From positions 28,631-92,630 of the forward strand of contig CABXOW010000004.1 in assembly GCA_902513955.1 (NCBI GenBank): 64,000 nt of DNA, given 5' to 3'. The stretch comes from an uncultured Pelagibacteraceae bacterium (GTDB taxonomy: Bacteria; Pseudomonadota; Alphaproteobacteria; Pelagibacterales; Pelagibacteraceae). Position 1 is the first letter of the stretch, and each line of letters opens with the position of its first letter. The notes below the pieces were generated by a model. That model worked only from the letters and a program-made list of their open reading frames with translations. It made no database searches and was not told where the DNA came from. The translations under genes and the position numbers were made by a program. Positions 35,058 to 44,631 of this stretch are shown one piece after another.

Positions 35058-36176
35058 CTATTCTTTAATCCAGCCACCCCCAAGAACTCTATGACCAAAC
35101 TGATCTTTGCTGTAGAATACACATGCCTGCCCTGGTGATATACCATCTTCAGAATTAACCAAATTTACATGTGCAGTATTGTTTTCTTTTAGTTCAACTT
35201 TTGCTTCAAGAAGATTTCCTGTAGATCTAACTTTAACAAATATATTTTGATCTAGATCTTTTTTATCAGTTAATAAGTTTAGATTTTTAAGAGATATACC
35301 TTTTTTTCCAAGGTTTTCTTTTGGACCAACTATTATTTCGTTATTATCTGAATTAATCTTAAGAACATACAGGGGATCATTGTCGGAAACTTTAATTCCT
35401 TTTCTTTGACCAATAGTAAAATTAATTATGCCATCATGAACACCTATAACTTCTCCATCCAAATTTTTAATGTTTCCTTTTTGAAAAGAGTCTGGTCTAA
35501 GCTTTCTAATTACTGACGCGTAATCTCCATTAGGCACAAAACAGATATCTTGACTATCGGGTTTATCAGCAACATTTAAATCTAACTCTTTAGCAATCTC
35601 CCTAGTTTTATCTTTTAACATTCCACCTAATGGAAATCTTAAATAATCTAATTGTTCACGGGTCGTATTAAATAGAAAATAACTTTGGTCTCTGTTTTCA
35701 TCAATTGCTCTATACATATAGTTGGTATTATTCGATGTAATATTTTTTACATAATGGCCTGTAACTAATGCATCTGCTTTAAGATCTTTTGAAACTTCAA
35801 ATAAATCTTTAAATTTTACTGTTTGATTACATTGAACACATGGTATTGGAGTTTCCCCGCTTAAATAACTATCAACAAAATTATCTATTACGCCTTGTTT
35901 AAACTTATCCTGATAATATAAAATTTTATGTTCAATTCCTAATTTATGGGCAACACGTTTTGCGTCCATTATATCTTGTCCAGAACAGCACTGCTTAGAT
36001 TTAGCAACTTCTTTTCCATCATCATAAAGTTTCAGAGTAATACCTATAACTTTATAACCTTCATTCTTCATAATTCCGGCTACAGTTGAAGAGTCTACTC
36101 CACCAGACATAGCCACAACTACAGTAGTATTCTCAGGCTTTTTATTAATTCCAATAGAGTTTAATTCTTTATTCAT
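35058..36176 (-). CDS. mnmA: tRNA-specific 2-thiouridylase
   Basis: MnmA thiolates U34 of Lys, Glu and Gln tRNAs. The 372-aa protein has the PP-loop [13 protein letters not shown], the catalytic cysteine in [11 protein letters not shown], the partner cysteine in [11 protein letters not shown], and tRNA-binding segments FTIGQRKGI and PGQACVFY. Length and motifs are standard. It is transcribed away from the DUF3553 gene. Confidence 0.96.
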   Translation of the reverse strand: MNKELNSIGINKKPENTTVVVAMSGGVDSSTVAGIMKNEGYKVIGITLKLYDDGKEVAKSKQCCSGQDIMDAKRVAHKLGIEHKILYYQDKFKQGVIDNFVDSYLSGETPIPCVQCNQTVKFKDLFEVSKDLKADALVTGHYVKNITSNNTNYMYRAIDENRDQSYFLFNTTREQLDYLRFPLGGMLKDKTREIAKELDLNVADKPDSQDICFVPNGDYASVIRKLRPDSFQKGNIKNLDGEVIGVHDGIINFTIGQRKGIKVSDNDPLYVLKINSDNNEIIVGPKENLGKKGISLKNLNLLTDKKDLDQNIFVKVRSTGNLLEAKVELKENNTAHVNLVNSEDGISPGQACVFYSKDQFGHRVLGGGWIKE

Positions 36177-36217
36177 AAGGTGGAATTTATACTTATTTAC
36201 AATATAAGTTAAATTAA

Positions 36218-36385
36218 ATGATTTTAGATTACGAACCAGGTGATAAAGTCACTAATCCAAACAATAAAGACTGGGGTATTGGACAAGTTCAATCTATCAT
36301 TAATGATAAAGTAACTGTAAATTTTGAAAATGCTGGAAAAAAAGTAATTAATGCAAAAAACATAAAATTAGAAAGAGTCAGCTAA
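36218..36385 (+). CDS. DUF3553 family small protein
   Basis: This 55-aa protein reads [20 protein letters not shown] followed by [20 protein letters not shown] and a KK-x2-I-x6-I-x-L ending. The pattern (pG-x-V-x-NP, dWGiGqVqS, VTVNFE-aGKk) matches DUF3553, a small beta-barrel-like fold with similarity to the UvrD/CarD-type Tudor-like domain. Function is unproven. It begins 41 nt upstream of mnmA on the opposite strand and ends 7 nt before the CysQ-like gene, so the two are probably co-transcribed. Confidence 0.85.
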   Translation: MILDYEPGDKVTNPNNKDWGIGQVQSIINDKVTVNFENAGKKVINAKNIKLERVS

Positions 36386-36392
36386 ATTTAAG

Positions 36393-37154
36393 ATGGATAT
36401 AAAATTAATCATAGAACATTTGATAGATACTTTTATGTCAGCAGGAGATCTTTCTCTTAATCTTAGAGATAAGGGTTTAAAAAAAGAAATCAAATCTGAC
36501 AACACACCTGTAAGTAATGGAGACTTGGAAGTAAATAAATTTATTACTAAAAAAATCTCAGAAATAACACCTAATATCCCAATTGTGTCTGAAGAAACAT
36601 CTGATAATAAAAATAATACTCAATTAAAAGATTTTTGGTTGGTTGATCCTATAGATGGAACTTATGATTATATAAATAACTTAGAAGAATTCACAATAAA
36701 TGCAGGATTAATTATCAATAATAAACCTGTAGCTGGATTAATTAATGCCCCTGCAAAAAAAAGAATGTTTTATTCTTATGGAGAAGGAAGTGCTTTTGAA
36801 TTAAGCAATGGAAAAACTATAAAGCTAAGTGAAAAAGAAACCGAAGTTAGGCCAATTAAATTTATTTCTTACTCAAACAAAATTAAACCAGAAATTCAAA
36901 AAATATATCAAGATATTGGTGTAGTTGAAAATGTAAGAATGAAAAGTTCACTTAAATTTTGTGTTGTAGCAGCTGGCGAATATGATGGCTATGTTGCTGA
37001 ACCAAGAGCTTATGAATGGGATATAGCGGCAGGTCATGCAATATTAGAACACTCTGGTGGAACAGTAACAGATTTTGATGGTAAAGAAATTCTTTATGGA
37101 AAAAAGGATCTTAAAAACCCAAGTCTAATATTAAAAAGTAAAAATATATTATAA
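36393..37154 (+). CDS. cysQ: CysQ-like 3'(2'),5'-bisphosphate nucleotidase / IMPase family
   Basis: The 253-aa Mg-dependent phosphatase has PIVSEETSDN, the metal-binding motif WLVDPIDGTYDYIN, and the second motif EPRAYEWDIAAGHAILEHSG. The gap and motif wording are closest to CysQ, which removes PAP formed during sulfate assimilation. An inositol monophosphatase role is possible. The stop overlaps the next tiny frame (TAATG). Confidence 0.85.
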   Translation: MDIKLIIEHLIDTFMSAGDLSLNLRDKGLKKEIKSDNTPVSNGDLEVNKFITKKISEITPNIPIVSEETSDNKNNTQLKDFWLVDPIDGTYDYINNLEEFTINAGLIINNKPVAGLINAPAKKRMFYSYGEGSAFELSNGKTIKLSEKETEVRPIKFISYSNKIKPEIQKIYQDIGVVENVRMKSSLKFCVVAAGEYDGYVAEPRAYEWDIAAGHAILEHSGGTVTDFDGKEILYGKKDLKNPSLILKSKNIL

Positions 37155-37300
37155 TGGATGAGCAGCTAAGAATTATATTGATTATAATAGTTTCAGTTTC
37201 AATTTTTGGACTATTGGTTTTTGTATTTGTTAAAAACTATGTACGAAATAAAATTAATTTTCTTGTTAAAGAAGATAAAAACAAAAGAAATAATAATTAA
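37154..37300 (+). CDS. 48-aa single-span membrane protein
   Basis: The frame overlaps the CysQ stop as TAATG. It encodes a short acidic start (MDEQLR), a strong hydrophobic span (IILIIIVSVSIFGLLVFVFV), then a basic cytoplasmic tail rich in Lys and Asn. The topology is regular and the coupling is good, so expression is likely. The function is unknown. Its stop is 1 nt from the stop of the convergent PQQ-type dehydrogenase gene. Confidence 0.6.
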   Translation: MDEQLRIILIIIVSVSIFGLLVFVFVKNYVRNKINFLVKEDKNKRNNN

Positions 37301-37301
37301 T

Positions 37302-38723
37302 TTAATTACCTTTTGCTTTTAAAACTGCTAAAGCATTACTATTTTCCAAATAAAGTAATACTATATTCTCATTTTCAACATAAATCATATCTCTTACTCT
37401 AGATTTTATTGGTACAAATTCACTTTTAATAATTTTTTTTTTTATTTTATCAAATTCAAAGAAAAATAGACTTATCATCCCTTCATTAAATTTTTTTGCG
37501 TTACCCATTGTACCAACTAAAAATTTATTGTTCTTTGATTCAAAGAATTTATTTGGAACACCAATAATTTGACTTATTCCAACAGAAGGAACAAAATATT
37601 CTAGTGGTTCAATAAACCCATTTTTTGAATGAGATTTTTTTAGTGGAGACAATTCATACCTTTTATCTTTATCATCATCATTATCAAAATAATGTCTTCC
37701 ATATGAAGCTAATGGCCAACCATAATTAGCAGTTACATCATTGTTAGCATTATATTCTAGGAAATTTATTTCATCACCTCCACTAGGTCCATGTTCTGTT
37801 GAAAAAAGCATATCTAAATCGTCACTAAAATATAATCCTTGTGGATTACGGTGACCTATTGAGATAAATTTTTTAGATTTATTCGTTAAATTAATTGAAA
37901 TTATTTTACCAAAATCATTATTCATTTCTTGTGCTAGTGGTCTGTACCTATATTCACCCGTTGAAAAGATAAAATTATTTTTAACTATGATCATTCGTCC
38001 ACCCGATTGATGGGCAATTAATTTATCTCTAGGGTGCAAGTTGTAAAATTCACTACTTTTTTCAATACAGCTTTCAGATGAATAAAAATCCTTAAAATAG
38101 ATATAAGAATAGTTTAATTCACCAACTAATATGCTTGTGCTGAAACAGTCTTTATAATGTTCTTTAATATAGGAAACATAAATTTTATTATTTCTTACCA
38201 AAATATCTTTAATTCCAAATGCGCTACTGTTGTAAAATTCTGAGTATTTTATTATTTCTTGTATATTGGATTTAATTGAATTGAATTGAAAATCATTGTT
38301 GTATAAATTTTTGATTTTAGAATATGTAATTTGTCCAGTGGCAGTTGCTAAAAAAACATTTTCATCATAATAATCAATATATGCTGAGGACGAAGCTTCT
38401 GGGTGTTTAGCAAATATTAAATCGTTTGAAACAAACTCAATCAAGTCATAATCCAAATTATCTAATTTGAAATTCTGCTTTTTTTTAGTCTTAAAATTTA
38501 TACCTTCATCAAAAATTATATTCTCAATGTTTATATTCTTATCTAGTAATTTTGTATGAATATTTTTAAGTTGATTTTTTTTATTATTCAAATTTTTTTT
38601 TAAGAAAGAGATTTGATCAGATTTATTATCAATATTTTTTTTAACATTGTTAATTGTTATTAATAAAATAAAAATTATTAGAATAACTAAAGTATAAATT
38701 AAATATGATTTATATTTTTGCAT
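37302..38723 (-). CDS. PQQ-dependent sugar dehydrogenase-like protein (GSDH family)
   Basis: The 473-aa protein has an N-terminal anchor (YLIYTLVILIIFILLITI) followed by a coiled stretch, then a six-bladed beta-propeller domain. The family hallmark ISIGHRNPQGLYF and STEHGPSGGDEINFLE, then NYGWPLASYGRHY, match soluble-type glucose/sorbosone dehydrogenases. It would oxidise a sugar in the periplasm if PQQ or a substitute is available; many homologues have unknown cofactors. An FNR-like box lies upstream. Confidence 0.82.
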   Translation of the reverse strand: MQKYKSYLIYTLVILIIFILLITINNVKKNIDNKSDQISFLKKNLNNKKNQLKNIHTKLLDKNINIENIIFDEGINFKTKKKQNFKLDNLDYDLIEFVSNDLIFAKHPEASSSAYIDYYDENVFLATATGQITYSKIKNLYNNDFQFNSIKSNIQEIIKYSEFYNSSAFGIKDILVRNNKIYVSYIKEHYKDCFSTSILVGELNYSYIYFKDFYSSESCIEKSSEFYNLHPRDKLIAHQSGGRMIIVKNNFIFSTGEYRYRPLAQEMNNDFGKIISINLTNKSKKFISIGHRNPQGLYFSDDLDMLFSTEHGPSGGDEINFLEYNANNDVTANYGWPLASYGRHYFDNDDDKDKRYELSPLKKSHSKNGFIEPLEYFVPSVGISQIIGVPNKFFESKNNKFLVGTMGNAKKFNEGMISLFFFEFDKIKKKIIKSEFVPIKSRVRDMIYVENENIVLLYLENSNALAVLKAKGN

Positions 38724-38776
38724 TTTAAAATTTATATAATAATATTAAACTTATAAGTCCACTTTAATCTATAGAA

Positions 38777-38790
38777 TTGATGTATATCAA
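38777..38790. promoter_or_regulatory. FNR/CRP-family binding site upstream of the GSDH-like gene
   Basis: The 14-mer TTGATGTATATCAA is a perfect TTGAT-N4-ATCAA palindrome, the classic FNR/ANR half-site pair. On the minus strand TATAAG (38755-38750) lies downstream. The start predicted from that -10 box is near 38743, which places the palindrome centre close to -41, the class II activator position for the GSDH-like gene. Confidence 0.6.
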
Positions 38791-38842
38791 TTTCTTAGTC
38801 AGTTACATATTTTTGATTAATTCACTCTTAAACTAATTAATT

Positions 38843-39406
38843 TTAAATATGATTGATGATTTTTAAATAATCCTCCTTATTAATGTCCATAACTTTTTTT
38901 GAAACCTCAAAATTAAAACCATTTCTAGCCAATAATGAAATATCTTTTTTATAAAACAATGGTCTATTATCTTCAGCTCTAGCTGGTCCAATTCTTTTTT
39001 TTTTACAAATTTTTATAGCTGAAAAAAAATCTTGATCTAAGTTATCCTCTTTAATTTTATTCACCGTATTCTTTATATATTCATCATGAATACCTTTTCC
39101 TATCAAATAGTTTCTAATTTTATTAATAGAACTTCCTCTTTGGATCATACTTTTTGCTTTACTTTCAGAGTAAAATTGATCATTAATAAATTTATTTTTT
39201 TCTAAATCAGACAAAACAATATCAATCAATTTATTCACATCTTTTTTTTTTATATTAGAAGAAGAAAGTTTCATATATTTCTTAAGTAAATAGGTTTTTA
39301 ACTGCTGTTTTGAAGGTGCGTATTTCTCTGCATAAGAAAAAGCAAAATTTCTCATCTCTTCAACAGTTACTTGAAGTGTTTTTTTTCTATTTCTTATAGG
39401 AATCAT
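38843..39406 (-). CDS. recX: RecX family regulatory protein
   Basis: The 187-aa protein is a RecX-like three-helix repeat protein, which modulates RecA filaments. Conserved segments include FAFSYAEKYAPSKQQLKTYL near the N terminus, DLEKNKFINDQFYSES, and SMIQRGSSINKIRNYLIGKG. There are no membrane spans. recA is not adjacent. The sequence is Lys-rich and diverged, so confidence is moderate to high. Confidence 0.8.
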   Translation of the reverse strand: MIPIRNRKKTLQVTVEEMRNFAFSYAEKYAPSKQQLKTYLLKKYMKLSSSNIKKKDVNKLIDIVLSDLEKNKFINDQFYSESKAKSMIQRGSSINKIRNYLIGKGIHDEYIKNTVNKIKEDNLDQDFFSAIKICKKKRIGPARAEDNRPLFYKKDISLLARNGFNFEVSKKVMDINKEDYLKIINHI

Positions 39407-39432
39407 TGTTAGATTTTATATAATATATTGTC

Positions 39433-39906
39433 ATGTTCGAACAAATTTATGCTTATTTTGTCATTGAGACACTTTATATGTGGGTAAATATAGGAGTATT
39501 ACCATTTTGGTTTATGTTAATTTTTTTTCCTCAATCTCACTTAAGTAGAATTTTTGTAGCTTCAATATTTCCAATGTTAATTTTAAGTGGAGCTTATATT
39601 TTCGTTTTATATAAATCTTATTTAATTGGTTATAATTTTATAGGAAATTTCTCTCTCTACTTAAGTTTAGATGAACTTTCTAGATTGTTTGAAGATCATC
39701 TTTATTTAATGCTATTTTGGATACATTTTATCGCAATTAATTTATTTATAGGAGGATGGATCGCTAAAGATTCTCAAAAATTTAACATTAATAAAATTAT
39801 AATATCTATACCCTTAATAATCACATATTTAATTGGTCCAATTGGTTTAATTGTTTATTGGGTTATTAGAATTTTTTATGCAAAAAGAATAAGCTTATAT
39901 GAATAA
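39433..39906 (+). CDS. ABA4-like (DUF4281) membrane protein
   Basis: The 157-aa protein has four hydrophobic spans with ABA4-like landmarks: ETLYMWVNIGVLPFWFMLIF, then SLDELSRLFEDH, then FIAINLFIGGWIAKDSQK, and LIGPIGLIVYWVIR at the end. In plants ABA4 acts in neoxanthin synthesis; bacterial homologues have no settled role. It overlaps the downstream isomerase-like gene by 8 nt. Confidence 0.75.
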   Translation: MFEQIYAYFVIETLYMWVNIGVLPFWFMLIFFPQSHLSRIFVASIFPMLILSGAYIFVLYKSYLIGYNFIGNFSLYLSLDELSRLFEDHLYLMLFWIHFIAINLFIGGWIAKDSQKFNINKIIISIPLIITYLIGPIGLIVYWVIRIFYAKRISLYE

Positions 39907-40481
39907 TTATGTCGATTTTTATTTTGATATAATCAGTCCATATTCATACATTGCTCATAAAAAAATACAAAAAATCAGAGAAAACCAGAAAATTACATTT
40001 AATTATAAGCCTATGTTTTTAGGAGGCCTTCATAATTTGGCTGGCATAAGTGCTCCTGCTTTTAATAAATTTAAAATGAAAAATATGCAAAATGATTGTG
40101 AGCTAGTTTCAAAAAAAAATAATATTTCTTTTATTTGGAATTCAAAATTTCCAATAAACTCACTTTCATTGATGAGAGGATATTTACATGTAAATGAAGA
40201 CCAAAAAGAAAAATATTTGAATATTTTTTTTAATGCTTATTGGAAAGATAATTTAGATTTAACATCAGAAGATGAAGTTTCAAAATTATTAGAGGCATTG
40301 AGTATAGATAGTGAAATTTTTTTTAAAGAAATTAAACTACATAAAATTAAAAATAATTTAAAAAAAATTAACTAGCGATGCTTTTAAAAAAGAAGTATTT
40401 GGTGCGCCAACTTTTATTGTTAACAACAAAATTTTCTGGGGGCAAGATCGTCTTGAATATGCTCTTGAAGAATTAAGTTAA
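39899..40481 (+). CDS. 2-hydroxychromene-2-carboxylate isomerase-like DsbA-fold protein, frameshifted
   Basis: The first frame (39899-40375) starts YVDFYFDIISPYSYIAHKKI, the typical HCCA-isomerase/DsbA-like opening (SPYSY), and stops early at TAG. The next frame continues at once with the expected C terminus, EVFGAPTFIVNNKIFWGQDR, ending at TAA 40481. Removing one A from the A8 run at 40360-40367 joins both parts into one protein of about 193 aa. The break may be a sequencing error, a real lesion or slippage. Function is probably glutathione-dependent isomerisation or thiol chemistry. Confidence 0.78.
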
Positions 40482-40483
40482 AC

Positions 40484-40867
40484 TTATACTATTTTAAATT
40501 TACTCTGACTAATTGCACCGTAACCACCTTCTATATGAGATATTTTTTCGTATCCCATATTTTTTAGTGATTTGACTGCAAGAGCAGACCTTACACCTCC
40601 AGCACAAAATAAAACCATTTCTTTATTTTGATCTAAAATACCTTGTTGAAATAAAGCGCTACTAGGATCCAAATAAATTTCTAACATTCCTCTTGTTATA
40701 TGAACTGAATTTTCGACTCTACCAGTATTTTCTAATTCACTCGCATCTCTAATATCAATTAAGTTACAATTATTTTCTTTAACCATTTCTAAGGCTTCAT
40801 CTGCGTTAATCGTTTTGATTTCTTGCAAAGCTTCAGCCACTAAAGTTTGAATAGATTTTACATTCAT
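40484..40867 (-). CDS. rhodanese-like sulfurtransferase
   Basis: The 127-aa single-domain protein has the active-site loop VLFCAGGVRSALA with the catalytic Cys, plus the typical LIDIRDASELENTG start and IEGGYGA end. It would move sulfane sulfur from a persulfide donor. It ends 2 nt from the convergent isomerase-like gene and is divergent from the FkbM-like gene. It may connect to the persulfide dioxygenase elsewhere in the window. Confidence 0.9.
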   Translation of the reverse strand: MNVKSIQTLVAEALQEIKTINADEALEMVKENNCNLIDIRDASELENTGRVENSVHITRGMLEIYLDPSSALFQQGILDQNKEMVLFCAGGVRSALAVKSLKNMGYEKISHIEGGYGAISQSKFKIV

Positions 40868-40907
40868 TAATATTATTATATGATATTTTGAAATAAATTA
40901 AACAATT

Positions 40908-41688
40908 GTGCTTCCTAAATTTCTTAAACCTTATCATATTAAATTATCAAATCTTATTAGAATTGGTCCTAAAACCGATGGTGGTTATATAATAGATAAA
41001 AGAGTCATAAATAAAACAAAAATATTAATAACTTGTGGTTTAAACGATGATTGGGAGTTTGAAAAAAGTTTTTTGAAACAAAAACCAGCTACAAAAATAA
41101 TTGCATTTGATCACACAGTTAATCAAGATTTTTGGATAAAAAGATTTAAAAAAGATATAATACATTTTTTTTTGTTAAAAAAATTAAGTATAAATAAAAT
41201 ATTAGATATATTTAAATTCATAAATTATCGTCTTTTCTTTAAAGGAAATAGAAAACACCACATAAAAAAAGTTGTGTTTAAAAAAAAAAATAATAAAGAA
41301 ATAACAATCTCTGAAATTTTAACAAATTACAAAAAAGTTTTTTTAAAAATAGATATAGAAAGTGATGAATACAAAATTCTTAATGATATTAAAAAAAATT
41401 CAAAAAAAATAATTTTTCTAATTATTGAGTTTCATGCTTTGCATAAAAATATGCAAAAAAATTAAAAAATTTTTAAATAAATTAAATTTAAAAATTATTC
41501 ATATCCATGCAAATAACTATGGTGGTGTTGATAAATATGGCAAACCTAAAGTTATAGAGCTATCTTTATTAAACTCAAAAGAGATTAAAGTTAATAATGT
41601 GTTTAGTAAAAAAGAATATCCTATATTAAATTTAGATTTTAAAAATTTTAAAAGAAGAGATGAAATAAAAATTAAATTTAATGAATAA
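40908..41688 (+). CDS. FkbM-like methyltransferase, frameshifted
   Basis: A GTG-start frame (40908-41465) has TDGGYIID, LITCGLNDDWEFEKSFL and the acidic motif KIDIESDEYKIL, as in FkbM-type SAM methyltransferases, and ends in IIEFHALHKN. The next frame carries the natural continuation (LKIIHIHANNYGGVDKYGKP and ELSLLN) to 41688. Removing one A from the A7 run at 41455-41461 fuses them (about 259 aa). The 3' end overlaps the GT9 gene. It probably modifies a surface glycan. Confidence 0.75.
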
Positions 41689-42679
41689 AAAAATTTGCAT
41701 TGTATATACTCATCACAAATTAGGTGATTTAATTTGGCAACTTCCTTACATTAAAGCTATAAGTGAGCACTTTAATCAAAGTGTAGATTTAATATTAAGA
41801 GAAAAAACTCAAGCAAAAAAAATATTAAAAAATGAAAAATATATTAATAATATTAATTATAACAATTTCAGAAAAGGAATTTTTTATTGGATAGATGTTT
41901 GGAAATTAGTAAAAATTTATAATCAAAACAAATACAGTCATGTTTACATATTGGATAAAGTTAACAAGCCTGCAATTGCAGCTAAAATATCTGGTATAAA
42001 AAATATTATTGGCCCTGGAATAAGAAATCAAAAGAAATATCTTACTACAGACATTATTTTAGATGATGATGACTGGAACCTAAATTATTCTGAACAATCT
42101 AAAAAATTATTAAGGTTACATAAAATAAATTTAGGTGATCCATATCCAAAACTAAATGTTGATATTAAAGAATTTAATGAAAATAACTCTGATCTTTTAT
42201 ATGACGGCAAAAAAATTGCATTTGGTGTAGATTCTTTTGAAGATTATAAAATGTGGTACGAAGAAGATTTTGTAAAGCTTGCTGAATTACTTTATAAAAA
42301 AAATTTTTGTGATTATATCTATCTTATTTGTGGACGAGATAAATCTTATATAGTAAAAAAAATAATCGACATATCTCAAAAAGATTATTTTATTGATTGT
42401 TCAAATAAAGATCTTACTGGAGTTATTACAGCTATAAAAAATTCTCAATTTTTTGTTGGAAATAATTCTGGGCCTTTAAATTTATCAGCAGCACTTGGTG
42501 TTGAATCTTTTGGTTTAATAGTAAATGATGCTATAAGTGAGCTCAAATATAGTAAAATAAACTTTATAACACCAAAAGATTATAAAGATAACACGTGGAT
42601 AAGAGATAGAAAAAACATGAAAAGACTTACACCTCAAGAAGTTGTTAATTTCTTAGAAAATAAGGTAAAACAAATATGA
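41681..42679 (+). CDS. glycosyltransferase family 9 protein
   Basis: The 332-aa protein resembles heptosyltransferases. It has an N-terminal Rossmann opening (CIVYTHHKLGDLIWQLPYIK), a linker and a C-terminal half with GVDSFEDYKMWYEEDFVKLA and the donor-binding segment FFVGNNSGPLNLSAALGV. It likely adds a sugar in lipopolysaccharide or surface glycan synthesis in the cytoplasm. It overlaps the FkbM-like gene by 8 nt and bcp by 4 nt (ATGA). Confidence 0.85.
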   Translation: MNKKICIVYTHHKLGDLIWQLPYIKAISEHFNQSVDLILREKTQAKKILKNEKYINNINYNNFRKGIFYWIDVWKLVKIYNQNKYSHVYILDKVNKPAIAAKISGIKNIIGPGIRNQKKYLTTDIILDDDDWNLNYSEQSKKLLRLHKINLGDPYPKLNVDIKEFNENNSDLLYDGKKIAFGVDSFEDYKMWYEEDFVKLAELLYKKNFCDYIYLICGRDKSYIVKKIIDISQKDYFIDCSNKDLTGVITAIKNSQFFVGNNSGPLNLSAALGVESFGLIVNDAISELKYSKINFITPKDYKDNTWIRDRKNMKRLTPQEVVNFLENKVKQI

Positions 42680-43128
42680 AAGCATTTAATTTTACCTTGC
42701 CTTCCACAAGTAATAATAATTATTCTCTAAAAGATTCTTTCGGAAAGTATGTTGTTTTATATTTTTATCCAAAAGATGATACTCCTGGATGTACTATTGA
42801 AACTAATGATTTTAATAAATTACTTTCTAAATTTAAAAAATTAGAATGTGAAGTATATGGAATTTCTAAAGATAATTTAAAAAATCATGATAAATTTAGA
42901 GATAAATATAAGATAAAATTTAATTTATTAGCTGATGAAAAACTTAAAGTTCTTAAGAAATATAAAGTTTGGGGTACAAAAAAATTTATGGGACGAGAGT
43001 TTATGGGTATTATAAGGTCTACTTTTTTAATAGATAAAAAGGGAAAAATTATTAAGATTTGGGACAATGTTAAGGTTAAGGATCACGCTAAAGAGGTCTT
43101 AGATACTTTAAAAAATATTCAAAAATAA
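42676..43128 (+). CDS. bcp: peroxiredoxin (Bcp/PrxQ type)
   Basis: The 150-aa thiol peroxidase has the active-site loop LYFYPKDDTPGCTIETNDFN. Only the peroxidatic Cys is in the usual place; there is no Cys five residues later (the position is Asn/Asp), so this is a Bcp without the nearby resolving cysteine. It would reduce hydrogen peroxide and organic peroxides. It overlaps the GT9 gene by 4 nt and ends just before a strong terminator. Confidence 0.92.
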   Translation: MKAFNFTLPSTSNNNYSLKDSFGKYVVLYFYPKDDTPGCTIETNDFNKLLSKFKKLECEVYGISKDNLKNHDKFRDKYKIKFNLLADEKLKVLKKYKVWGTKKFMGREFMGIIRSTFLIDKKGKIIKIWDNVKVKDHAKEVLDTLKNIQK

Positions 43129-43132
43129 AAAA

Positions 43133-43152
43133 AGGCCCCAATAACGGGGCCT
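43133..43152. terminator. bidirectional intrinsic terminator between bcp and amtB
   Basis: GGCCCC and GGGGCC form a perfect G+C stem around the 6-nt loop AATAAC, extended by one A-T pair. On the minus strand it is followed by a run of seven T, and on the plus strand by TATTTATT. It therefore fits the end of amtB best and probably also stops bcp. It is one of the few G+C-rich hairpins in the window. Confidence 0.88.
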
Positions 43153-43187
43153 ATTTATTAACTTTCAAAGGGAGTTAAATTATTTCT

Positions 43188-44489
43188 TTAATCTCTGATT
43201 GCGTATGCTCTTACACCTATTTCCGCCACATCAGTTCCAAGCTTTTCAGCTTCTTTACTTATGCGTAATCCAACAGTTACTTTCATTAGTTTAAATATTA
43301 TATACGAAAGTACAAAGCTGAATGAACATACGGCAATTACACCTGTAAGCTGACTACCAAAAGATGTGTCAGCATTACTAAGAGGAACTGTTAATGTTCC
43401 AAAGATTCCAGCGAACATGTGGACAGGAATCGCACCAACAACATCATCTAATCTCATTTTTTCTAAAAATTTTGTACCAAAATACATTATTAAAGATCCA
43501 AAAGATCCGATAACTAATGCTAATCCTGGAGTAGGATTTAGAGGTTCTGCTGTAATAGCAACCAAGCCAGCTAAGGCTCCATTCAACATCATAACTACAT
43601 CTGTTTTTTTATCGAGTAATCTTGTTACAACTGCGCCAGTTACAACACCAGCCGAACCAGCAAGATGTGTATTAACTGCAATTTTACTAATTGCAGTAAC
43701 GTCGTCAAATGTACCCATTGCTAACTGACTAAAACCATTAAAACCAAACCAACCGAACCATAATAAAAAAGTTCCTAGTGTAACTAAAGGGATACTGGAA
43801 GCTGCAAATGGTACTAGTGATTTCGGCTCACCTTTTTTTCCAAATCTTCCCTCTCTTGCACCCAATACAATGACGCCTGCTAATGCTGCTGCTCCACCAC
43901 AAGCGTGCACAAGTGTGGAACCTGCAAAATCAGAGAAGCCTGAAGTTGCTAACCATCCTCCACCCCATTGCCAACCCATAGAAATTGGATATATAAAACC
44001 ACCCATTAAAGCTGCAAAAATAAAAAATGGCCAAATCTTAATTCTTTCAGCTACTGCACCTGAAACAATTGATACTGTTGCACAAACAAACATGGCTTGG
44101 AAAAACCAATCTGAACTATCTGAATAGCCTGAGTCTATACTCGAATTATCAGTCCAAGCAGTAAATGATCCTATGAAACCACCTTCGGGTATTCCATAAG
44201 CTAAATTGTAACCAAATAAAAAGAATACAATTGAACAGATGGCAAATTTACCTACATTTTTTGCTGCAATGGTTGATACACTTTTTGTAGTGACTAAACC
44301 ACTTTCAAGCATACAAAAACCAGCCGCCATAAGGGCTACTAAAACTGCACCAATATAAAATGCTAAAGTATTAAAGATATACTGACCTTCTGCAGATATT
44401 GTAGTTTCTGCATTTACTATTCCACTAAAACTAAATATAATTATAAAGCTTATAAAAATTATTGATATTATTTTTTTTAATTGTCTCAT
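43188..44489 (-). CDS. amtB: ammonium transporter
   Basis: The 433-aa Amt protein imports ammonium. It has a cleavable N-terminal signal (ending near VNAET), eleven spans, and family markers AALMAAGFCMLESGLVTTKS, WGGGWLATSGFSDFAGSTLV and VHACGGAAALAGVIVLGAREGR; the twin-His pore residues are in STLVHACGG and PVHMFAG. GGGAGG precedes the ATG by about 4 nt, and a short CCGT/ACGG hairpin overlaps it. No glnK adjoins it. Confidence 0.95.
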   Translation of the reverse strand: MRQLKKIISIIFISFIIIFSFSGIVNAETTISAEGQYIFNTLAFYIGAVLVALMAAGFCMLESGLVTTKSVSTIAAKNVGKFAICSIVFFLFGYNLAYGIPEGGFIGSFTAWTDNSSIDSGYSDSSDWFFQAMFVCATVSIVSGAVAERIKIWPFFIFAALMGGFIYPISMGWQWGGGWLATSGFSDFAGSTLVHACGGAAALAGVIVLGAREGRFGKKGEPKSLVPFAASSIPLVTLGTFLLWFGWFGFNGFSQLAMGTFDDVTAISKIAVNTHLAGSAGVVTGAVVTRLLDKKTDVVMMLNGALAGLVAITAEPLNPTPGLALVIGSFGSLIMYFGTKFLEKMRLDDVVGAIPVHMFAGIFGTLTVPLSNADTSFGSQLTGVIAVCSFSFVLSYIIFKLMKVTVGLRISKEAEKLGTDVAEIGVRAYAIRD

Positions 44490-44582
44490 AAAACCTCCCG
44501 TCTATAAAAACGGTTTATAATTAGATCTTGATAAAAAACTAACGCTGATTAGGAAAATTTGGTATGCATTATTTGCATATAC

Positions 44583-44623
44583 TAACAGCCCTAAACGTAT
44601 TTTTTAAAACGTTAGGGCTGTTA
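44583..44623 (-). terminator. hairpin downstream of the HU gene
   Basis: A 12-bp stem (TAACAGCCCTAA with TTAGGGCTGTTA) extends, after one bulged A, into an ACGT/ACGT pair around an A+T loop. It begins 9 nt past the HU stop. There is no T-run after it on the minus strand, so it may act as a 3' stabiliser or imperfect terminator. Confidence 0.6.
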
Positions 44624-44631
44624 AAAAATAA

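Noticed and set aside
44553..44576. Sequence TTGGTATGCATTATTTGCAT upstream of amtB resembling a sigma-54 promoter
   Set aside because: The GG and GC elements are 12 nt apart instead of 10, it points away from amtB, and SAR11 genomes are not known for sigma-54.
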